Below, in pieces: positions 55,979-64,000 of a stretch of 64,000 bases of DNA (the first letter of the stretch is position 1; the number at the start of each line of letters is the position of its first letter). Made by a program: the position numbers and the translations under genes. Under the pieces are notes generated by a model. It saw nothing but the letters and a program-made list of their open reading frames with translations, was not told the origin of the DNA and searched no databases. Origin of the DNA: Torymus aiolomorphi (Eukaryota; Arthropoda; Insecta; Hymenoptera; Torymidae); assembly GCA_036365515.1 (NCBI GenBank), contig CM070874.1, positions 221,138,942 through 221,202,941 of the forward strand, written 5' to 3'.

Positions 55979-58104
55979 ATGCAAATGGCTAAGTTTAGTT
56001 CCAAGAGAACTCAGAAGTGTCCGGATATCGGCAGTATTCATAAAAAGTACGTTTATGAAGATAGTAACCGGCCATTTCAATTACTTGGTGATGTAGCAAA
56101 TGGATTATTGATGTCTGACGAGTATAAAAACAAGGATATAACAGAATATACCAAAGTGTGTGGCATTTGCTATGAAAAACTCAAGAAAATATCTGAAGAA
56201 ATTTTTAAAGAAGCAGGAGAGTCAACGCCAACAGAATCTACATCATCTAATCAAACGCCTGAATCTTAAATTATGATGCCGCAGATTCTCAAACCTCGAT
56301 TTGCAGTGTTGAGTTGTATGAAGAAATGAATGAAATACTCACTAAGAATAAATTGTCTCTATTGCCATTCAAGCTTCCGTCAAATGTTAACGCGACAGCA
56401 TTGCCAAATTACGTTAATCGCAAGCGCAATCAATTATTAGATACTTTTTATGAACAAACTGATTGCAAAATTAGGAAACTGTATAACGTCTCGAGGCAGA
56501 AATTAGAGTTTAATAAATGCAAGATATGCCACGAATGGAATGAAAACTTAAGTTTGGTGTTAGAAAATGAAAATCTAACTTTCATAGAAAAAGTACGATT
56601 GATGACTGTAGTACTTTCAAGTCTCTCGAGTAATTATATTTTATTGCACATAAGAGGCACCACACATTATATGATCAGAGCTTCACAAAAGCTCGTAAAA
56701 AGTAAAGGTTTAACGAAAAGCCCGATCCATATTTTGGAAATCCTGTGAAGACTGAAGTTATTGAGTTAGTTGAAAGATATTATCTAGACGACGATTTGGA
56801 CTGTTCCCAACAAAGTCGTAATAAAAATGATGTGATGAATGTTAAAATCAATGGAATTATAGAAAAAAAAATCAAACGTTTTCGAACTCGGAGCATCAAG
56901 GAAATTTGCGATCTAATTATGAAACAAAATCCAAAAGTTACTATTTCAAGATCCAAGATTTATCAATTGCGACCAAAATATGTATTAATTCAACCTTTAA
57001 ACAATTCCTTTTTATGTGTCTATTGCGCCAATTTCGACCTTATCGTAACAGCTCTAAAAATTCTGTTAAAACGGAGTAAATCCGAGTTTCTTACACTTAA
57101 ACAAGAGATCTTATCCATGATCGTTTGCTCTATAGAAAATGATTCGTGTATTCTTCGAGAGTGTAAAATTTGTAAAAATAAAACGATAACCGAAGAAAAT
57201 TTTCATTTGGAAGAAGATTTACTATTTGATGAAATAACTTTTGCAATTTGGGAAAAAATGATCTTGTAAAGAAAACTTGCACATTAGATGTTTATCTCAA
57301 AGAGCTGAACAGTTGCGAAAATACAATGAGCAAACATAGACGAATGAAAGAGCTCCAGCAGAATGTGAAATTAAATCAGAAAAAGAAGATGGACTTTCGA
57401 GTAAAAATTGTTTAATTCTACACGGAGATTTTGCAGAAAATTGGGCCATCATTCAGCAAGATGCCATTCAGGGGTATCACTGGACTAATACACAAATTTC
57501 TCTTTTTACATCGGTGTGTTATGTTGGAAAGATTACTACGAGTTTTGGCATAGTGAGTGACGATAGAAAACACGATTCAGCGTTCGCTTTAGCAGCTATG
57601 AAATTGATAACAGATGAGTGTATGAAACTAACTGGAGATGGGAAAAATGATATTACCATAATATCTGACGGTGCTGCCAGTCATTTCAAGAACAGATTTC
57701 AATTTTATCAATTGGGAAAAGAATTCCATAAAGCGAAATGGATTTTTTCTGCAACTGGGCATGGAAAAGGTGCGTGTGATGGCATCGGTGGCTTATTAAA
57801 ACATTTTGCTACAACTCATAACTTGTCTGCGCCACCCAGAGAACGCATTAAAAATGCTGACGATTTTGTAAAATATGTCAGTGAGTATACCAGCAAAATA
57901 AAAATTATACTTTTGAAAACCGAAGAATTGCAAAATTTTCGCACTCAAAAGACCGAGGAATGGGAGAAAGTTCGATCGATTAATGGCATTCGCGATAGTC
58001 ATATTTGGCAAGTTATCCGAGAGACTGATGATGCAGAAATTGTGAATGTCGAAAGGCGAATGAGAAAAACAAACACTCACGAATGTCTCACTGTTCAATG
58101 TTGA
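55979..58104 (+). pseudogene. Diverged transposase of the same family as 396-4441
   Basis: Pieces at 55979-56269, 56314-56748, 56745-57269 and about 57415-58104 lie in changing frames. The order matches the transposase of the ATAT family: a Cys pair (VCGICYEKLKK, about 56160), RSKIYQLRPKYVLIQ with a following FLCVYCANFDL, GDFAENWAIIQQ (about 57428), YHWTNTQISLF, ISDGAASHFKNRF (about 57662) and ATGHGKGACDGIGG (about 57750). The catalytic part is open for 196 codons. Identity to the other copies is low, so it is a separate, older family. I could not find its TIRs. Confidence 0.75.
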
Positions 58105-58181
58105 TCAATATGTATGATAGACTGTAATATTATTACTAACTATTATACCGAATTTAAAAGTGTAATATATCAAATAAATAA

Positions 58182-59204
58182 ATGTACTTTTTTTACTTCT
58201 ATTTATATTGGACGTTGATTTATACCGACTCTTCTATGATTATAAAAAATCATGGAAATACTAATGAAATTAATTTTATAGACTTTAACGAAATTTTCAA
58301 AAATAATCATGAAATTGAAGAAATTATGGAAACAAATTTAATTGATTCTATTGGATCTACTGAAAAAAAAGATGAGACTAATGAAGAAATGAATTTCAAC
58401 GAATCTAATTTAAAAACTCATGAGGATTGTGATGAAATTAATGTAATTGATTTTAATGAATCTAATATAAATAACCAAAAGAATGAAATTTCGAATGAAA
58501 ATAATAAAGAAGGTAATAATTCGTTGGAAACAGTAACTTTTTATGATGATCTTAAAGTCATTTTAGACATAACTTTTGCTTTAGCTGAACCATTTTCCGA
58601 AGATGATCAAATGGAAACTAAATCCCAACAAAACTCGCTTGAACATTCGTTAAAAGAGAATATATCATCAATACGTTCAGAAGAGTCTTTATTGAATGAT
58701 ACAAAAAATCTAAAGAACTTATTAAATAATAGTAAAGTAGTTTTCGAAAGTGAAAATCAACCAAAAGATATGTTTGATAATCAAAAACTAAAAAAACATT
58801 TAGAGAATAAAAGTCATCTAAAAATATTTGATAATCAAGAACACCAAGAACAGCATGAGAATAAAAATCAACTAAAAGAAACTTTGGGTAATCAAGATCA
58901 TAACGTAATAATCAATCTAAATACAAATCCTAATAAAGTACACCAATTGCAGTTAGTTTTTAACTATCCTATCAAAGTAAAATCTAATAAAAACGTCAGA
59001 AAACTAAAATGGATATCTAATTATAAAAAATATTTAAAAGAATTATCAAAAATTACAAAATTAAAATTAAAATCTAAAGGTTACTACAATAAATTTACTA
59101 TTAGAAAAAGGTTTAAAAAGGGAGACAAAACATGGCCTATTAAAGAACCAAATGTGAATAAATTTCAAAAGGATCAGCCTAATAAGAATTTTCAACGCTA
59201 TTAA
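58182..59204 (+). CDS. Asn/Glu/Lys-rich hypothetical protein
   Basis: A 340-codon open frame 77 bp after the transposase relic. Not recognised. The N-terminal 20 residues are aromatic and hydrophobic (MYFFYFYLYWTLIYTDSS); next come repeats such as NEINFIDFNE and DEINVIDFNE, an acidic Asn-rich middle and a basic C-terminal end (KLKLKSKGYYNKF, then FKKGDKTWPIKEP). The composition reflects AT-rich codons. The Lys-rich end and the LTR remnants downstream would fit the tail of a retroelement gene, but this is weak. It could also be chance. Confidence 0.3.
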   Translation: MYFFYFYLYWTLIYTDSSMIIKNHGNTNEINFIDFNEIFKNNHEIEEIMETNLIDSIGSTEKKDETNEEMNFNESNLKTHEDCDEINVIDFNESNINNQKNEISNENNKEGNNSLETVTFYDDLKVILDITFALAEPFSEDDQMETKSQQNSLEHSLKENISSIRSEESLLNDTKNLKNLLNNSKVVFESENQPKDMFDNQKLKKHLENKSHLKIFDNQEHQEQHENKNQLKETLGNQDHNVIINLNTNPNKVHQLQLVFNYPIKVKSNKNVRKLKWISNYKKYLKELSKITKLKLKSKGYYNKFTIRKRFKKGDKTWPIKEPNVNKFQKDQPNKNFQRY

Positions 59205-61070
59205 AATGAACAAAATAATATCTTAACTAATTATGAAAACCAAGCAAAGACAATATTATAACAAATAATAACATAACATTTTTGTTTTAGGATATGGACA
59301 ACATACTCAATATTAACATCTATCATAATCTCTTCTTATTTTTCCAAGTTTAATACAGCAATAGAGAATTATAATTGCAGCTGAACTTTTCCATTTGAAG
59401 CAAAACCATCCTACGCCTTGGTCAACTAGAATATAACCCTAAGGGATCCAGATTTTACCAAATATACAATTTAAAATTATAATCACTTATCCGTTTGTCT
59501 ACAATTGTTCGTATCAACTTGCCAGAATTTTGCGAAAAGCAACTATATTTCCTAAGAAAGTTAATAATTTTATAAAAATGCGATCGGAATAATATAAGTT
59601 TGAATAATGAAATTTTAAGAAATTTTTACGAAGACAGCAAAAAGATTCACACATGAAAGATTTTAGAAGTAATGCTACGACTAACAATAACATCGTTGAC
59701 AATTAAAAAAAATATACATTGTTCTTTTCTTTTTTAACAACAACAAACAAAAATATTGCGATTACATATTAAAATACCTCAGTTTTTGTTTGCTAATGAA
59801 ACAAGCAAAAGTTTTATTTGTAAAAATTATGTGTTATTAAATAATAGAAATATTTAATTAATTATTTAGTCACAAGGTAGAAAACATTTCAGGGATCAAT
59901 TTAATAACTTATTATTCTATCTATCTTTGAATAAGAAAATATAGAACTAATGCAAAAGAAAACGAAATAAAACCATTCCTAAACCTTGCAACCCTAACAA
60001 ACATAGATAAAAATAATTTGACTGTAATTTTATGCAAAATCAGATTGTATTTGCCTACAAAAATTGTTCGCATTCATAAAAGAAATTTTATGAGTAGTTC
60101 AAGAACAAAAGAAAGAAAGAATTTAGGTAGCTGTACTCACATTGCTAAGATTAAATCGAATATAATGTATTGGAAGTGATCAGTTTCATCATATACTGAC
60201 ATGATCATCCTACAAGATACACTATTCCGCACTGTATTGAGTAAAGCAATTTTCTACTCTAACGCACTGCATACTCTGTAATGCAAATATGTGAATGCTA
60301 CTCATGCCACAAAAAATCTTGAGTTTTAAAATGAACCTTTAAAACGTCTGAAAGTTTTCAAACAAAGGTAAAATACAATGATGCATAAAAGCAATAACAA
60401 GCCAAAATTTATCAATATCATTTCAATTATTCACTTCCCTTTTACGAAAAAAATCTACACCATATATAATTGTATTTTTCTTTTGGAAATAATTATAATA
60501 CGATTGTTAAAATAATTTTGTTATGATAACATCAAAAGCCCTTTAATGTTATTCTACTTAAACAAAGAGAGGAAAGAAAAACCATATCTCTTGCCAAATA
60601 TCTCAGCAGGGAGGGAAGTGAATGACCACTTGAATCATTCCCTATATATTTCTCATCGTTTATTTACTAAAAAAATTATTTAATAAGCACATTATTTCTA
60701 AGCTTAATTAATGAATGACTATTTTATGTAAATGCAGCAAAACAAAAAAATTATTACATATTACCGATAACGAAATAATTAAATTATCGAAATCTATATA
60801 TATCTCTATAGGAATTCTTTGAAATTTGAACGTTAGAAAAATCGGTACAAAGTAAATCAGTAGGTTAAGTGTAAAACTAGTATTAGGAAGAAAATAATTA
60901 ATTTATTTTAAAATATATAGACGATTCAAAAATTTATTCAAAATTATTAATTTTATATTGTTGGTTATTATTATTATTATTAAATCTTTTATAACGAAAA
61001 AATCACTGATAACTCCAATTGATCATTCAATTACTTCACTTGTTGAATTTCTACCACATTCAACAGTCTA
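59205..61070. other. AT-rich stretch before LTR remnants
   Basis: No gene seen. A TTTTTGTTTTAG-GATATGG junction near 59290 looks like an acceptor before a short frame, as in errantiviral env, but only 18 codons follow. The end, with CATTCAACAGTCTAAGG, is shared with 61620-61635. Confidence 0.4.
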
Positions 61071-61643
61071 AGGGGGGAGGTGTTACGTCCGGAGACGTAT
61101 CATTTAAACATTCATTAAATAAAACGTAAGTCAGTGATTTTTCGAGACACAGAATAATGTATACGCAGTACTTCGTTCGTGCGACATCGAGTCACCGACC
61201 TCGTAAAATCAAGTTAAATGACGACTAAGCCCAAAAACACAGTGCCAATGTCAGCAGATAGGGAAGGGCTAAAATCAAGAACTTGCATTCAGAAATCAAA
61301 ATCCCCATAAGAACCGAGATAGGAGGATCAAGAAGAAAAATTAATAGGTCAAATCAACGTTCGACCAGACAACCTCAAAAATTCTGAAAGGGTCATTTGA
61401 AACTTAAACCTGATAACCACTAATTCAAAGTGAAACTGAGGAGTATTATTATTGTTATTATCATTATTATTATTATTATTATCATCATTATTATTTTTAT
61501 TATTTTTACTATAATTATTATCATTCATAACTCGTATTATTATATTTTATCATTTACTTATCAATAAATTTTTGTAACGGGAAATCTCTGATGCATAATA
61601 CATTGTTGAATCTCTATGACATTCAACAGTCTAAGGGGGGAGG
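61071..61643 (+). repeat. Two polypurine-tract/LTR-start remnants
   Basis: AGGGGGGAGG at 61071-61080 is followed by TGTTACGTCCGG at 61081; the same pair recurs at 61634-61643 and 61644. The ~25 bp upstream (ATTCAACAGTCTA) and ATT-rich DNA before it are also shared. They look like 3' ends of two related LTR elements or one duplicated end. Beyond ~20 bp the LTR sequences differ. Confidence 0.6.
61440..61506 (+). repeat. (ATT)n microsatellite
   Basis: Mostly ATT/ATC triplets; a similar ATT tract precedes the first polypurine tract near 60965. Confidence 0.8.
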
Positions 61644-61922
61644 TGTTACGTCCGGTGACGTATTATAGAGATTTAGAATTTCATTCTGAAAGTTTATTCA
61701 CATCAGATATTTCCTGACATATAAACGCGAGAATGCAACGCAGCATTTCGCTCAGGCATCGTAACGTAGACCGTGTGACGTAGAGAGCCATAGACCTCCA
61801 GAAAACAGTGACGTGCAATTTTTTAACAAATCAGTATTTCACAATGCTACCGCTTAAATGCTACACGTATAAGCCGCAACCGAAAATTTCTTAATAAGAT
61901 GACCTCGATCTAAAAAACTCAA

Positions 61923-62866
61923 TTGATCAATTTAGTAATGGAAAAATTGGAAAGTGTTGCTTTGTCTAAGTTGGTTTTTCAGCCAATTATTTTTAAAAGA
62001 TATGTTGATGACATTTTTGCAGTTGTACCTGAATGTTTTGTGGATGAAATGGTGTATGTGTTTAATTCTATCCATGATAGGCTTAAATTCACAAAAGAAG
62101 TTGAGAAAGATGATCAATTGAGTTTTTTAGATATTAGAGTCATTAGAGTTAATAATAATAGAGTGAAATTAGATTGGCATAGAAAACCTACATGGTCAGG
62201 TAGATTTTTAAATTTTGATTCTCACCACCAATTCGGAAACAAGACACATGCGATCAAAGGTGTCATTGAAAGAGCGATTAAATTGTCACATAAAGATTTT
62301 AGGAAAAAGAATTTAAATTTAGTTAGAGAAACATTTATTAAGAATAGTTATCCGGTAAAATTTATTGACAAAATGATTGATGAGAGAGTGTGGGAAATTT
62401 ATAATGGTGGATTGAAGCAGCGGGTAGATAATCAAACAAGGAATAGAAATGGAAAGAACGCATATTTTAGTTTACCATATGTTAGAGGTTTGTCGGAAAG
62501 GATTAGAAGGGTTTTTAGTAAACATAATATTCAAGTTTTCTTTAGAAACGATAATAATTTAGAAAGGTTATTTAGTAATTGTAAAGACAAGGATGATAAA
62601 TGTTTAAAATCGGGAGTAGTTTATAAAATTAATTGTAGGGATTGTAATGGTTGTTATATTGGTCAAACGGGTAGATATTTGAAAAAGAGAATGAACATCA
62701 ATATAGTTTAAGCTCAAGTTGTACATCGGGTTTGAAAGAACATTGTTTAAATAGTTTGCATTCTTTCGATTTTGGGAGTGTGGATATTTTGGAACAAGGG
62801 ATTAAAAATAAATATAAGAGGGAAAGCCTTGAAAGTATTCACATTCTAAGAATCGGAATAATGTAA
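61923..62866 (+). pseudogene. Penelope RT C-terminus and GIY-YIG endonuclease
   Basis: Open to 62711. RT palm with KRYVDDIFAVV (about residue 20; YVDD catalytic box), FLDIRVIRVNN, then WHRKPTWSGRFLNFDSHH, the block typical of Penelope RT thumbs. A linker leads to the Cys-rich VVYKINCRDCNGCYIGQTG (GIY-YIG). A frameshift near 62690 moves the end of the nuclease (SLHSFDFGSVDILEQG) to another frame ending at 62866. The N-terminal half of RT is absent. This would prime cDNA at nicked target sites if complete. Confidence 0.86.
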
Positions 62867-63027
62867 ATTTAATGATAGAGTCAAGTAAATTAGATAACAT
62901 TTATCATTCTTTATTAATTTAAGTAAGAATGGAAGGTTGGAGAGGGGAATGTGGATGGTGGTGGGGGTAAGAAAAAAGAAGGTGGTATGGGGGTATATAA
63001 GGAGGTGTATCGCGGGTTTCATTTCAG

Positions 63028-63068
63028 TCCCTGAGGAGGAGCCGGAGCGGGCTCGAAACGTTGGACAA
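63028..63068 (+). ncRNA. Hammerhead-like motif, element 2
   Basis: CCTGAGGA (63030-63037; G where CTGATGA has T) and CGAAACGTTGG (63054-63064) enclose a 5-bp GC helix, 39-43 with 50-54. The boxes match those of element 1, while the helix sequence is entirely different yet still pairs. The changed core base may abolish cleavage. Confidence 0.45.
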
Positions 63069-63131
63069 TGTGGTGGTGGTGGGCAGTCAGATCGTCCTTT
63101 GCTAACAAAGTTTTTTCCAGGTTTTAATTAA

Positions 63132-64000
63132 GTTTTTATTTCAAATTCTGCGGAGGTGATTATAAACAAGGGCAATCTGACTGCCATAAATATTAATTAT
63201 TTTAATTTAATTTGTAAGACTGTAAGACCGATAGAAAAATTCTTATCAGTTGATAGTAAATTGCAGTCGACATAAGTAATATTTTTAACGATAAACCTAC
63301 ATAAAACCAATTACTATTTATTTCCACTTATCACCGGACTTCACAACATAGTCATCGAATATAAATTCCTTTTTTAGTGAATAATTTTAAACTTGACTTC
63401 GAGCTTGGAAGTCTAAGCTTTATCTCTGAGTTTAGCTCTGGAATGTGCTGATGGCTATGTCGCGGCACAGCACCTAGCGATAAAAACTGAAATCCGACCC
63501 CCGAAGTGGTGGCGCGATAATTTGTCGCCTGTTGCCACGCGTAATAACCAATTGAGAGGGAAAGAGAAAAGTGAAAAACGGGAGAGGTGCAGCGCTCGAC
63601 TGAGCGGCGTTGAAACATCAGTTCGGAGCATACACCCGAGCAATTAACACGTTACGTATACCACAGCGAACAGATTTACATATATATTAGTTTACAATTC
63701 TACCATACCTATATTTATCCACGTGGACTATCCTCTTGGACCAACAATCTAAACATACATACGGTCATATATATAGTATTCCCGGATTACGGAGGAATAT
63801 AGGAAACCTATAGGTAATTACTTATAATTATAATTATCATATTACTTTATAAATTGTATCTTTCACATCTCGGTTCATGCGATAGTGACATTTACTATTA
63901 GAAATAAAAAACAAACCCAATAGCGCGAGTGCGTGCATACAAGTGTTCGCGCGGCGTTACGGACATCACTTTCGATTAAGAACAGTAATTAAATTAATTA
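63132..64000. other. Right edge, possible LTR or host promoter DNA
   Basis: No coding gene supported. GC-richer from about 63460 to 63660, AT-rich later. GTTACGGACA at 63956-63965 could be an LTR end matching the TGTTACGTCCGG start, but no primer site follows. Confidence 0.35.
63600..63650 (+). promoter_or_regulatory. Candidate initiator (TCAGT)
   Basis: AACATCAGTTCGGAGC at 63615-63630 fits the arthropod initiator, with a GC-richer region around it and no TATA box at the right distance. It could be an LTR or host transcription start. Confidence 0.3.

Larger units (their letters stand above)
61920..63131 (+). mobile_element. Penelope-like element 2, 5'-truncated
   Basis: Holds the end of a Penelope reverse transcriptase, a GIY-YIG endonuclease and a tail with a hammerhead-like motif. 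It is a different family from element 1 (low similarity). No inverted arm is seen. It may have inserted in an LTR starting at 61644. Confidence 0.8.

Noticed and set aside
63132..64000. A full LTR from 61644 to 63965
   Set aside because: A possible end (GTTACGGACA) exists, but no primer binding site follows and the partner LTR is not visible.

Overview
This is eukaryotic, almost certainly insect, DNA. It is AT-rich and built almost entirely of transposable elements. The lineages seen are an errantivirus with an env-like gene, two Ty3/Gypsy elements with tRNA-Lys-type primer sites, Penelope-like elements with GIY-YIG endonucleases, palindromic MITEs, a non-LTR fragment, a cut-and-paste DNA transposon family and a tandem satellite. 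No intact single-copy host gene could be recognised. An order such as Hymenoptera is plausible but not proven.

Layout. A 4.05 kb DNA transposon (396-4441, long inverted repeats, ATAT duplication) is followed by AT-rich DNA with no gene (4446-7311). From 7312 to about 48965 there is one deep stack of nested insertions. The outermost layer is a foldback family (7312-7639 plus 44732-48965). A Penelope-like element is inserted in it (7640-44731, 11-bp duplication AAAATATGGTG). In the 3' tail of that element sits errantivirus A (9894-44675). The integrase region of A carries two insertions: Gypsy element B (14402-37479, GAGT duplication) and a second copy of the DNA transposon (37678-41743). B in turn carries Gypsy element C in a (TA)n tract of its leader (16204-27049), a palindromic element in gag (28186-29366) and a truncated non-LTR element in its 3' LTR (35942-36908).

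Right of the stack lie a TTACGTAAG-rich repeat, about six copies of a ~385-bp satellite (49925-52390), a TTAA-flanked palindromic MITE, two inverted tRNA-headed SINE-like units, a diverged third member of the DNA-transposon transposase family (55979-58104) followed by an Asn-rich open frame (58182-59204), two LTR-start/polypurine-tract remnants, and a second truncated Penelope-like element (61920-63131).

How it works together. B and C are related to each other and share a layout not typical of textbook Gypsy elements: gag; pol in the -1 frame, apparently reached through an in-phase G GGA AAC slippery site 15 nt before the gag stop in both; an integrase tail with AT-hook-like GRPKGS motifs; and, where env would lie, an extra open frame (ORF3) encoding a coiled coil and a zinc-knuckle-like end, with a splice acceptor a few bases before its ATG. 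C has pol intact through RNase H. B and A are decayed, with many stops and frameshifts. The long leader of C holds a duplicated set of RNA hairpins with a compensatory base-pair change. These shared features of B and C are the best candidates for undescribed biology here.
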